Below, piece after piece: positions 53,046 to 64,000 of a stretch of DNA of 64,000 nucleotides. A model generated the notes under the pieces. That model saw nothing but the letters and a program-made list of their open reading frames with translations. It did not search any database and had not been told where the DNA came from. The position numbers were made by a program, and so were the translations under genes. The stretch is from Geosiphon pyriformis. Its lineage: Eukaryota; Glomeromycota; Glomeromycetes; Archaeosporales; Geosiphonaceae. The first letter of the stretch is position 1; every line of letters begins with the position of its first letter. The stretch covers positions 428,730 through 492,729 of the forward strand of contig JAAOMT010000480.1 of the NCBI GenBank assembly GCA_016748015.1. Direction: 5' to 3'.

Positions 53046-54649
53046 TTTGGGAATTCAGATTTTGGGTGTATCTGGTTTCTGAAATCTGTTAGCATGATCC
53101 CAATGACTGGTTTGAGGAGTTGGGAATTAGTTGGTGAACAACTATTGCTGATTGCTAGTTTTGGGTGGTTCTCAATCTGGGATTTCCTGATGTCATTTGA
53201 GCTGGTAGTGTTGAAATTAGTTAGAGTTGATATATTACTAGAAACTGCAGTTAATAGATAGGTTGGAACTGCAGTTGATAAATTACTGGTGTTGTTGGCT
53301 GATAAACTGGTGGTTGATAGATTGGTTGTTGTATTATAGATAGGTAATTCAGTTGATATAGTTTTGGGTTTGATTGATAATTTGGAGTTAGAAACCTGTG
53401 ATCAGGGTTTTGATATTGATTTTCCAATTGTTAATTATCTAGTCTTAACTTACAGTTAATTCTCAAATGTCTTTGTTTACCACAGTAGTGGCAAACATAC
53501 ATTTTTTGCTGTCACGGCTGATTGGAAAGTGGTTGACGATGTGACTGATTTTGGAAGTGATTCCCATTTCCCTAATTATTGCATCATTGTGAAAGTTGAT
53601 AAACTGCTTGATTGTTAACTAAGTATTTTTCTAATTTTTTATCAATAAAATTACTGAATTGTTTTAGCTTAGAATCCAATTCAGATGATTCATTCATCAC
53701 CAGGTTGATGGCTTGAACATGATTAGCTTTGAGTTTGACAGATTTGAAATCCTGTATATTGATAACTACATCTTGGAGAGTTTGTGGGTGCATTGGGCGT
53801 ATGTGTTAAAGAATGCTACTGCACAGTCTACAGATAAACTGGTTTAGAATCTGGTGGCACTGTAAAATAGTCAGCTTGAATTGCTTGAATTTGACACAAG
53901 TTCCTGTGGAAATGTCCCAAATAAGTGGTAACTACTTCAGTTTCTTCCTGTTTGATTGTGGTGAAGGTGTTAGCTAAGTGATTAATACTGTTATTATTAC
54001 TGAAATATTTTAAGAATGCAATTTTAAATTTCTGAAATGTTTGAGGTTTGGTGGCTAAACTTTGATATCATGAGTTGGCAATATCCTGTAAAAAATAGGG
54101 AATGGCTTGGAGTGCCCTGGTGTTATTTTATTTGTTAGCTGTAATGGCTTTTTCTACATCTTTCAGCCACACTTGTGTATCATCTTCTTTGCTTGTGAAT
54201 TTCTTGAGTTTTGCTATTGGAGTATAGGCTATTGGATCCTTATTTGGTTGTTGTGGTGGTTGAAGGAGTAGTGATTAAGATGGTATTGGTGGCTGTTAAA
54301 GTTGTTTAGCAATCAGATCAATTGGTTGCTGATTGATGACAATTTCTGGAGGTACATTTCTCTAATTAATTAACTCAGAATTCGGATTATTCAGAGTTTG
54401 CTGGGTTTAAATATTCGGGGTTTTAATTTCCAAATTTTCTGCAATTAGATTTTAATAATTAAATTCTTGATTCTCTTCTTCCTCTTTTTTTGATGTCATT
54501 ATCTCTCAAAAACTTGTGTTTCCAAAATCTGGTTGAGATAATAGTGATCAGAATCCTGATGGCATTGGCAATTGTGATTTAAATTCTTTAAAGTAATTGC
54601 TGTAGGTTCCTAGTAATTCTGCTTTCTTTTGTTTACTTTGAAATAAGAG
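53046..54649 (-). pseudogene. gag: Element I Gag with decayed knuckle
   Basis: The Tyr/Gln/Pro-rich tail (53230-53400), knuckle region (about 53510-53470), helical part with open block 53584-53793 (MHPQTLQDVVINIQDFKS, ANHVQAINLVMNESSELDSKL), the gag core (about 53800-54110) and the start region (PIAKLKKFTSKEDDTQVWLK, about 54230-54165) follow in the expected order. An acidic linker with TSKKEEEEN-type residues lies near 54480. Stops are TAA/TAG at Gln and TGA at Trp. Confidence 0.68.
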
Positions 54650-55206
54650 TCATCCAAATGTTGATGTCGTGTTTGATGTGGATACATCTGCTGAAAAGAT
54701 ATTGATGGCATTTCCTGGTGTATAATAGTATAATAGATTGGTTGGTGATTCAACTTTGGTTTTCTTCCAAGTGAGTAGTTGTATCTGTTTTGGTGTTATT
54801 GCTGATGTTTGTAATTTTCTCTTGCCTTTATCTGTGTAGATAATAGAGAATTGTTGTTGAGTGTACCTTTTAATAGTTTGATTGATTTCCTTAATAATTG
54901 GTGCAAAACTGTAGTTTCTTGGTAAGCTGGTATGTTGAAACAATTCTGTATAGAAATTTTCTCTTGTAGATTCAATGTTAACTGTTCCTCCTAAGCAGTC
55001 TGTAATTTTATTGTTAACATAGAAGTTAAAGGCTGATTCTGCTGGGAAATAGTTATTGTTCAATTCTAATTGTTGGCTGTACTGTTAAAACAAGGATTTG
55101 GTAAATCCTAAATGATTTGCTCCTATGATTTCTGATTCTGCTACTTTTAGATAATTATTGTTGGTACCAGTTCTCTGTAAGATTATACCTTATAGGGAGC
55201 ATCAAA
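54650..55206 (-). pseudogene. Element I N-terminal domain (137 aa open)
   Basis: Block 54650-55063: NNNYFPAESAFNFYVNNKIT, ENFYTELFQHTSLPRNYSFA, IIKEINQTIKRYTQQQFSI, then QIQLLTWKKTKVESPTNLLY, where the Trp lost in F is kept. Upstream, IIGANHLGFTKSLF continues toward the PBS after a TAA. No ATG initiates the frame. This is the longest copy of the family 1 N-terminal domain in the window. Confidence 0.65.
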
Positions 55207-56017
55207 TGTTACAAATGATTATTTGGAGTCTCAAATCAAATAACAAACCCGTAATTTGGTGCTTAATTGATATTTTGAAAGTTTTGTTGATCTGAAGGTT
55301 TTGTTGTGAAAATCTTTGTATAATAGATAGAAATTTAATTGTTGTTTCAGTAGCCTCCTGGAATCACAATTCTATCAAATTTTTTCTCAGCATAATGGCT
55401 GGTAATCTTCCTAGTAAGCTATCTTCAAATCTATAAGTGTTCTACTCTTGTTTTACAGGTCTTTTACTAGTTCTTATGACATTTGTATTTTAGCACTTAA
55501 TTTTTTAATCAATTAATAAATAACAACAAAGAAAAAAAATAAAAGAAATAAGAAATAAGCCAAGGCAATAATGATTAGTATTCTATCAATAACTATAATC
55601 AAGAGCTATTGTTCTAGTGTAGTTAAGTATCAATTACTATCAACATAAAATATTGATAGTAAAGAATGGATTTAAGATAGAGAATAATTATTTATTGATA
55701 TTTGTGAGTTGGAAAGTCACTTAAATTAAATCTAAACTGCAAGGTCTCTTTTTTTTACTTCTAATACTACCAATATATATACATAATTGAGATTCTTTAA
55801 TTCCTCAATTTTTCCTATCAGAAATTGTGAGATTTCTGGAATTCTGCAATTTTTTTAAGAGGAATTCTGGAATTCTGCGATTCCTTGTACAAGAATTTTG
55901 AAATTCCTGAAATCCTGCAATTTCTTTGAGAGGAATCCTGGAATTCCACATTTACTATGGCTACTTCTGATTGGCTAATTTATATGCTAATATATTTCTT
56001 ATATTCTATGAGTAATA
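55207..56017 (-). repeat. 5' LTR of element I (family 1, U3 type GGAATTCC), 811 bp
   Basis: On the + strand starts TGTTACAAATG and ends TATGAGTAATA. The GGAATTCC-type block is at about 55795-55950 and the CCAAT motif (ATTGGCTAA reversed) near 55970. Followed by CCAG (56018-56021), where single-copy-looking sequence begins. Confidence 0.9.
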
Positions 56018-56395
56018 CCAGCCAAGTCCAAATCAAAACCACCAGCAGAAGCATCCACTGAATCTATTATAACAAAAAGAAATAAGTCAGAAAAAATAAT
56101 TAAAGGAAATGCAAAGAAAGAAAGGAAAAAAACTAATTAAAACTTTGAAAAATTTATGCTCTTTTTATGACTAGGAGATTGACAAGAAAAAAAATTTGTA
56201 ATTAATAAATATTAAAAAAACTTTTATTTTTATTTTTATAATTATATTTAAAACAAAGAGTAAAATATTTATGATTCTTATTTTTAATATTATTTTTATT
56301 AATTTTAATATTTATTAAGTAAAAACAATTAATTAATACTTTTTTATAATGTTTTTTTAAGTAATATAAAGTTAAAACAGCTTTTAAGTACTGTC
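56018..56395. other. Spacer between element I and the LINE
   Basis: AT-rich DNA without an open frame or repeat that I recognise. It marks the right border of the nested LTR elements. Confidence 0.6.
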
Positions 56396-57692
56396 AAAAC
56401 ATTATTTTTTTTTTTATTTTTTTTTATTTTAATGAGTGAGATCCAAACGCAACCTAATGCCTTACATCATACAAATAATCTAAACTAGGAGTGAATCATG
56501 CATTTTTTACACGTGACCAGTCACTCGGGCCAGTCAGGACTACACTATACACCTATATGCACAGAAACCAAATCCCCAATACCTGAAAAAAACAGACAAA
56601 ACTTATGAAACCCAAAACCAACTCCAAAAGCCTCAACCACACCTAGCAATCTAACTACACCAACTGAAAAAACCATAGACAAACCAGAAACCAAAGCGGA
56701 AGCGGAGCCGTCACATAAAATCAAACTGTGCTTTTTCATAAACACTCGGTGTCTGGTGTGGACCAACCAAATATTATCCCAAAATGCAAGACAGAACTCA
56801 TGTACAAAATCCACAATTTTACTAGCCCCAACCTCAGAATCCTTGAAAACTGAGACAGATTCACAATATTAATTGTTGAAAACAAGACCCTTATACAGAG
56901 CAGTATCAACTTCAACCTTGGAAACACAGAAATCTAACAACTGCGAGACACACAAAAAAGACCAAGACAAACCAAAAAGAGCCGCCCAAGCCGAAGCATA
57001 AATGTCCAACAATTGGGCACGACCAGTGGTGTCATGAGAACAAAAAAAGACATGATCCGAGATCTCAACATCACCACAATATAAACACACTATACTGGGG
57101 TACCCCCTATCATACAAATGCTTACACACAGCAACTGGGAGCTGACAATGAAGGGCCTTTATAAAGTAAGTCCAAAAGCCAGTCGTACACACATTAGTGA
57201 AACCAGCAGCCAAGTGAGAATTGGGGTGCCACACCAGGGAAAACTTGGATCAATTAATATTAGCACACAAACCATCTGCCACAACCCAAGAGCCAGACCC
57301 AACTTCCGAGCAAGCGCAATGAACTGAACAGAAAACATCACGAACAAAGTGTTTAGAATTACCAGAAACCGCAGTACCACCTGCCTTCAGAAAACGTTCG
57401 CCGACCAAATGAGGCAGGCGCCAAGCAGAAGAAGCGGTCTTCTTAGCAAGTGCATCAGCATGTTCATTGTCTGGGATGCCTAAATGACCCCTAACTTTAA
57501 TCCAATTCACTTCCAAATTCTTGCAACAAATGACATTAGCTATATGACAGCACTCAATCCAACAATGGTTCCTAAAATCCGGATAAACCAACAAAGACTC
57601 CAACTTGCATGCATCCACAGCAGCTTGGCTGTCCGAAAACAAGTCAACTGACTGAAAAGAGGAAACACACTCAAGAACCAAAATATTATTTT
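56396..57692 (-). mobile_element. 5'-truncated LINE copy with poly(A) tail and candidate target duplication
   Basis: The minus-strand ORF ends (left side) about 100 bp before a T-rich run (56405-56433), which is a poly(A) tail on the element strand. A 13-bp direct repeat with one mismatch flanks it: AAAACATTATTTT at 56396-56408 and AAAATATTATTTT at 57680-57692. This is the layout of target-primed integration with 5' truncation. Base composition is clearly less AT-rich than the flanks. Confidence 0.7.
56545..57681 (-). pseudogene. LINE ORF2 C-terminus: RNase H, CCHC knuckle and tail
   Basis: Three blocks share one frame (57681-57250, 57234-56869, 56814-56545) with two stops between, a TGA at an expected Trp and a TAA. 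The first block is RNase H: LFSDSQAAVDA (about residues 14-24, second catalytic Asp region), VRGHLGIPDNEHADALAKK (63-81, last Asp). The strands with the first Asp are missing, as is all of RT, so the copy is 5' truncated. The second block has the knuckle C50-x2-C53-x7-H61-x3-C65. The last block ends with CDGSASALVSGLSMVFSV, VEAFGVGFGFHKFCLFFSGI and a stop; I recall this tail from mycorrhizal fungal LINEs. Confidence 0.82.
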
Positions 57693-60600
57693 TAGATTTA
57701 AATAAAAGTTTTTTTATTTAAAATTTTTTTTAATTAACTTAAATTAATTTTAATATAATTATTATTATTATAAAATATTTTAAATTTTTTAATAATAAAT
57801 TAGTATCAAAATTATTTTTTTTTAAATAGCCAAAAAAACCAAAAAACCAATTTTATTATTATTATTATTGTTGTTGTTGTTATTAATTTTTTTAAGATAT
57901 TAAAAAGTTTATTTTTTTTGGTTTTTTAAAAAATTATGTTTACTTTAAAATCTGTTTTTTTTATTTAAAATTATATTTGATAAAAAAACTTTAAATTTTA
58001 ATTATTAATATAAATATCAAAATTTTTATTATTTGATAAAACTATTTATTTTTGTTTAAATATAAAATTTATATTATTTTAGGTTAATTAATTAGTTTAT
58101 TATTCAAATTTAAAGTTTGGTTTTAAAAATAATATAATTAAAATTTAGTTTTTTTAATATTTATTCTAATTTTTACAAAATATTATAAATTATGTATTTT
58201 TTATATATAATTAATAACTTTAAATTTAAGTTAATAAATACTTATATATTTTTTAAACTAAATATATTTAGTATTTTTATTCTATTAAAATAAATTAAAA
58301 TTATGTTTTATTTTTTATAAATTTTACATATAATTCAATTTTTTAAACTATTAAAACCACAAAAATAAATAAAATCAACAAAAATTTTGTTTTTATTTTT
58401 ATATTATATTCAATATAAATTTTTTTATTTGTTTATTTATTTTAAATTTTTAAAAGAGCAAATTTTTAAAAATGCAAGATTTTAAAAAGTAAAATTAATA
58501 GTTTTGTTTAACAAAAACTTGTTTTAATAAGTAAATTAGATAGTTTTAAAGTTATTATTATTATTATTATTTATTTATCTTAATTAAATATAGTTTTATA
58601 TTATTTTAACTTTTAAAATTAACTATAAATTTAATTCATATATTTTTTATATGTAATTAATTATTTAAACTTAAAATTAATAATTAATTAATAATTTTTT
58701 AAATTAAAAATATTAAATTTTTTAATTTATCAAAATAATTAGCAAAAATCTATTTATTTTTAACATATTTATATATATTAATTTTTAATTATATTTTGTA
58801 AATTTAATATTATTGTTTGATATATTTTATGTAATATTTTTTTTATAATTAATAATAATTAATTTAAAATTTTTAAAATTATAATATTATATAAAATAAA
58901 TTTTGTATTTGTTTTTAAATTGGCTAAATTTTTTAAATATATTGGTAAATAAGTTATTATATACATAATTTAAAATTTTAAAGAAACAAAATAATTTTTA
59001 ATAACTATAATAAAACTTATCTTAACAATTATAAAATAATAATTAAATTTACTAAAATTAAATTTTTAAATTTATAAATTTAATTAAGTTAAACAAATTA
59101 TACAATTTAAATTTTAAAGAAATTAATTTGAATTTATATGTTTTATTAGCAAAATTAATAAAAAAAATAAAGTTAAATATTATTAAAAAAGCAGTAATTT
59201 TAACATAAAATATTAAATTAATAAAATAATTAACAAAAACTTTAAATATAATACAAAACTTAAAAAAATGATTTAAAAAACTGTATAAATAAAAATTAAT
59301 TAATTAATTAACTTGATTTTAAATGTATTTTAAAAAATAATATCTTTTTTTTGATTAATAAAAAAAATTTTAATCTTATTTTTTATTATTTAAACTAATT
59401 AATAAACAAAAACAGTGTTAATAACTTTAAAAAACTTAAAATACACAATAATATATTTTTAAAAACTAGCAAATTTTAGCTTAATACTTAATATTTTATT
59501 AAAATATTTAAAGTATTTTTAATTTATTAAAAAAAAATGTTTATAAAAACATTATGCAAAATTATAATAACAAAAACAAAAACAAAACAAAATCATAAAA
59601 AATTTTTAATTTTAAAAATAAAATAAAAAAATTTAACAAGTTTAATTTTAACAATAGTATTTAAAAATAAATTTATATAAAAAATCTAATTTTATTTAAT
59701 AATTAAATTTAAATTAATAAAATCATATAAAAATAAACATTTAGTCTTAATTTAAACTGGTTTAATCTTTATAATCTTATTAAATACCAAAATAAAAATC
59801 ATTTATTTAAAAAATTTTAATAATTTGTAATTATTTTTAAAACTAGCAAAAATTAATTAGAATTTAATATATATAACAATTTAATTATGTAATAATTAAA
59901 ACTAGTTTTAGTAAATATATTATTATTATTATTTAAAACAAAAAAATTATTACTTATAGCCAAATTGAAATTAAATATTATAATTAATATAATTATAATA
60001 AAACTGATTTTAGTTAATTATTTAAAAAATTTCAAATTAAAAAACTAAAAAAAGTATTTTATTAGTATTAAAGATAACTTTGTATTTTTAATACTTAAAA
60101 AAAACAGTTTAAAATAATATGGTTTAACTGTTTTTATTTTAATAAGATTTTTAAATATTAAAATAATAAAAATAAAAAAAAAAAAATAGTTGTTTATTTT
60201 TTATTTAAATATAATTATAAAAATATAAAAAAATATATTTTTGTTTTTTTGTCAATATATTATTAATAAATATTTTTTAACTATTTTGTTTTTTTAGTTA
60301 TTTGAAAAAAGTTTAATTTCAATAAATAAATTAAATTAGTAAGAATTTAATAAGTAAAATTAGTCTTTTAAATCTCTTAATTTTTTTTTAAAAGTAACAA
60401 AAAAATCTAAAAATCTAAAAATAGTTTATATTATTAATAAAAAATAACATATAAATATAATTTTATGTTTTATATTAATACTTTTAAAATTTAATATTAA
60501 GTATTAATTGTATTTTTCAGTAAATGTTTTATTTAATATACTTTATAAAAACCAATAATTATACAAATTAATAAAAAATTAATAAAAAAAATAAAAAATA

Positions 60601-62940
60601 AAAAGTTAATATTATTATATTAATTTAAATATGAATTTAAGTATAAATTATTTTTTTACAATTTTAAAAAGTTTTATTAATACATTTTTTTAAAAAAATT
60701 AATAATTAGATTAGTAATTAAATTAATAACTAAGTTAATTATCAAGTTATTAATCAAGTTAATAATTATTATTAACTATTATTTTTAAAAATAAAATGGC
60801 TAATTAATAATATTAATAGTTAATATATGTAATTAATTTGTTAAAATTTTTAGCTAATAAAGTATAAAAAAATAATAGTAATATTAGCTTTAAATCTAAA
60901 AAACCAAACTTTTATACAAGTATTTTGGCTTTTTTTGCAATAATCAAAATTTTTAAAACATTTAAATACATAATGTCTAAGATTTTTACTTGAATTTTTG
61001 AATTTTTTTTTTTAAAAGCTTTATATCTTCAATAATTTTACTAAGTTTTTTATAATTTTTAAGTTGTTTTTTATATAATAATTTTTTATTTATAAATAAA
61101 ATTTTTTTTATTATTTTTTTAAGTATATTAAAAAGAAAAATATTTTAGTAGTTATGTATTCAAATATATACTTCTCTATTTTGTTGCTAATTTTCTGTTT
61201 TTTTGTGACAGTTTTTTGAAAGTTAATAACAGAGTATATACTAATTTTGTTTTTAATTGTTATTTATTTTCTAATATTAAACAAAGCATTTGAGTAATTT
61301 TTCATTCAATATTTATATATTATGAAAAAAAAATTTTTTTTTCTGTTTTTTGATAACATTATTTTTAATAGTGTTTGAAAAACAATTATTAATTATTAAA
61401 GATTTTCTAAATAAATAGTTTTTATTTTAATATTTAATACTTTTTATAAAATTAAATTAATTTACATTATAATTGCTTTTTAGTTTATATGTAGTTTTAT
61501 TAATATAAAATCAGTTTTTAAAAATAATTTTAAGCTTTTTTATATGAAATTTGTATTTTAAAATTTTTTGAATACTGCTTTGTTAATTAAATTTGCTAAA
61601 ACTTTTTTTTAAATCAAAAAAAATAATTATTTTAATAAATACTTTAAAAATTAAGTATCTAATTTTTTATCTAATTATATTAATTTTAAGATTAATAAGC
61701 TAGTTTTTTAAATAAATAATTACATTTGTTTTATTTTTGGTTTTTTAATTTTGTTTAACTATTAAAATATGTTATTATTACTTTTGAGTTTAAAAAAAAT
61801 CTGTTGTAACCAAAAAATAACTATAATTCTGAATATTTTCATGTGTTTTATATTTTCGTGTGTTTTATATTTGGTATAGAATAAAAAAAACTTTAAATTA
61901 AGTGTTTTTATGTAAAAAAAATTTCTATATAAAAGATTTAATTGTTTTTAATTATATAAAATTTTAGAAAAATGTTTTTAATATATTTATAAAAACTCTT
62001 TTATGTTAATATAATTTTGATTAAATTAAGTTGTTGGTTATATGTAACAAACATGTAAACTGCATTTATTTTAGAGCTTTTCATAGTTTTTTTTTATTAG
62101 GCTGTATAATTTTAGATAGTAGCTGGACCACACTTGTTATTGCAAATAAAAAATATATATAAATAATATTAAATAATTAAAGATTATTTAAATAAAAAAA
62201 AATTGTATATAAATAAAAAATAATTATTTTATTTTGAAAATAAAAATAAATAAATTATATAAAAAATAAGTGTTTAAATTTTAGTTGTTTGATAATTTTT
62301 GAATAATTTTTAGATTATTTATTTATTTTTTTAAAAAAAACCGAATTAAATTAAAATAAATTTATTAAAATAAAATGTATATGTATATATATAAATAACG
62401 AAAAAATTTAATTAAATAAAAATTATTAAATAAAATAAAATTCAAATTAAGTATTATTCTATAATTAAATTTCATGTAATTTAAATAATTAATGATAAAA
62501 AAAAAGTTAAATTAATTAAGATAATATCAATGTAAATAAATAAATAAATTTTTATAATAAATTCATTTTTTTGTTTATTTTACATAATTAAAAAAAATTA
62601 CAACTTTTTATTATTTATATATATAAACTTGTTGTAAAATTCTAATTTTATTGTAATTGAAAATTTTTTTTTTCACAAAACTACTACTTAAAAAAAATAT
62701 ATTTTTTTAAATTTCATCTGAGTTATTGTATAAATAACTAATATATTTTTTTTTATTGAATTATTTTGCCAAAAAATAAATAAATTTAATATATTAATTC
62801 TTAATTTTAAAGAAAAATTTTGTAATAGGAATCAAATTCTATATATATATTTTTCAAAAATTAATGAATTAATCAAATTTTAAGTTTCTAATATCCAAAT
62901 TTTCAATTGATTAAATAAATATAAACATATCAAGTTGACA
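57693..62940. other. Extremely AT-rich non-coding desert
   Basis: About 5.2 kb composed almost only of A and T runs, with no open frame of 60 codons on either strand. Small internal repeats occur, for example TTA/GTT triplets near 57857-57884 and ATTAATnATnAAGTTA-like units near 60700-60770. No LTR, LINE or gene motif is recognisable. It may be old transposon DNA mutated beyond recognition or native AT-rich intergenic sequence. Confidence 0.7.
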
Positions 62941-63433
62941 TTTATATGTTTATTGGCTGACACCATTCAAATCAAAACTGTATATCATATCTTTTGTATT
63001 TTAATATTTTCTGGGTTCTAAAAAAGACGAAACTTTACCTTGAAACCAGAGAAACAACTTGTCAGTTGATTAGTCACTTTTAAGTTATTATTGTAAAAAT
63101 ATCAATCATTTCAGAGATTATTTGTGGATGTAAAATTTATTAAAATTTTGAATTCTTTTTTTGTTTGTAAAGTTTCAACTATTATATTGCTCTGTTTAGT
63201 AAAAGCCAATTTTATCTCAAAAATGCGAAAAATCAAAATTTAGGGCGTGTGTCACCACAATTAAAGAATATTTAAAAGTTTGTGATAATCCCAATTTCAT
63301 TATTGTGAAAATCACCAGATTCATGAATTACATGATCCTTTTTACGAATTACATTTTTGTAACTTTTTACAGAGCACTAAAAGGTTGGTAAATCAAGTTT
63401 TTGTTTGTTACCTAAAAGTTGCAATGACAGATG

Positions 63434-63488
63434 ACATAAACATAACATAACATAACATAACATAACATAACATAACATAACATAACAT
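63434..63488. repeat. (CATAA)n microsatellite
   Basis: About ten to eleven units of CATAA, nearly perfect. Confidence 0.95.
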
Positions 63489-63635
63489 GAAAGAGTCGGT
63501 TCAGGTATTTGATTTTGAGGTGAAACGATATCAAAATGGTTGGATATTTTTATTGAGATGCTTTTTTAAACCAGTCAAAATTTGCTGGGGTATTGCTCAG
63601 GGAATCTAGCGAGTATTTTTTAAATATTTTTAGTT

Positions 63636-63636
<1 letters not shown>

Positions 63637-63671
<35 letters not shown>
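63637..63671. repeat. (TAA)n microsatellite
   Basis: About eleven to twelve units of TAA, perfect. Confidence 0.95.
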
Positions 63672-63696
63672 CTAAAGGTGGCATTAAACTTCATAA

Positions 63697-63733
63697 ATCA
63701 TCATGATCATCATCATCATCATCATCATCATCC
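63697..63733. repeat. (ATC)n microsatellite
   Basis: About twelve units of ATC with one interruption (ATG) near the start. Confidence 0.93.
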
Positions 63734-63967
63734 GAAAGATTTTTTTGACACTCAACAATTTTTTATGAGAACGTGAGAATTTCCTGGCAATGTATTCGAT
63801 CTGCAGCTTAAATACACATTACGATTTCCTGATTAAGTAATTGGCTAAAAAGAAATATTCTAAAAGAATTGATAAGCACATAATTTATTATTACATTGTT
63901 CATTACGTCCGAATTAGATATATTTGACGACAGTTTAATGATTATGTCATGCATTGAAAATTTCAAT

Positions 63968-64000
<33 letters not shown>

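Larger units (their letters stand above)
51856..56017 (-). mobile_element. Element I: family 1, 5' half only
   Basis: Right to left: 5' LTR, damaged PBS (TGATGCTCCC), N-terminal domain, gag, protease and part of the cysteine module, ending at the F LTR. dUTPase and pol are absent in this window. The text overlaps about 200 bp with the truncated module of E but differs at many bases, so I and E are separate elements. Confidence 0.83.
62941..64000. other. Intergenic spacer with microsatellites and terminal poly(A)
   Basis: Less AT-extreme than the desert. No open frame over 60 codons or splice-site pattern that I could support. Contains three microsatellites (listed separately) and ends with about 28 A (from 63973). 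The poly(A) could be the tail of a + strand retroelement or the edge of an assembly piece. Confidence 0.5.

Noticed and set aside
57693-62940. Mitochondrial DNA insertion
   Set aside because: The block is AT-rich like some fungal mitochondrial spacers, but no mitochondrial gene, tRNA or rRNA segment was recognised.
1-64000. tRNA or rRNA genes and host protein genes with introns
   Set aside because: I saw no cloverleaf with A and B boxes, no rRNA block and no exon-like run outside the retroelements. Short exons in the spacer after 62940 cannot be excluded by eye.

Overview
This window is repeat-filled eukaryotic nuclear DNA, most likely from an arbuscular mycorrhizal fungus (Glomeromycotina, perhaps a Gigaspora-like species; inferred). 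The evidence is a very AT-rich background, Ty3/gypsy polyproteins carrying a dUTPase of a kind I recall from those genomes, and a LINE tail (RNase H, CCHC knuckle, conserved C-terminus) also familiar from them. I found no host gene, tRNA, rRNA or CRISPR array. Almost every long reading frame is a piece of a decayed retrotransposon.

Layout. 1-641 is part of an LTR of family H. 642-19536 is a left-hand nest: element A (+) sits in the gag of B (+), B in the gag of C (-), C in the zinc-knuckle region of D (-), and D in the 3' LTR of E (-). E runs to 25665 and has a solo LTR (20728-21668) inside its integrase. A truncated LTR (25666 to about 26135) is fused at a deletion breakpoint to F (-), which runs to 51855. 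F is split by G (+, 33402-50934), and G is split by H (-, 37699-47542). I (-) fills 51856-56017. The right side holds a 5'-truncated LINE (56396-57692), an extremely AT-rich desert to about 62940, and a spacer with three short tandem repeats and a terminal poly(A).

Three LTR families can be told apart. Family 1 (A-F, I and the solo LTR) and family H share one architecture: an N-terminal domain starting at the primer-binding site, Gag with CCHC knuckle, aspartic protease, a cysteine-rich module, dUTPase, reverse transcriptase, RNase H, integrase with a GPY/F-like tail, and a conserved post-integrase domain. Frame bookkeeping between copies suggests this was once one continuous polyprotein. Family G lacks dUTPase, keeps a short CxxC/CxxC module, and has a separate 250-aa frame overlapping its 3' LTR.

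Insertions whose two ends are both visible have perfect 4-bp target duplications: CCAG for H, ATAG for G and ATGT for the solo LTR. Inactivating changes are mostly C-to-T or G-to-A: Trp, Gln and Arg codons became stops, and catalytic residues were lost in protease, dUTPase, RT, RNase H and integrase. This fits cytosine methylation and deamination, or a RIP-like process, acting on silenced repeats.
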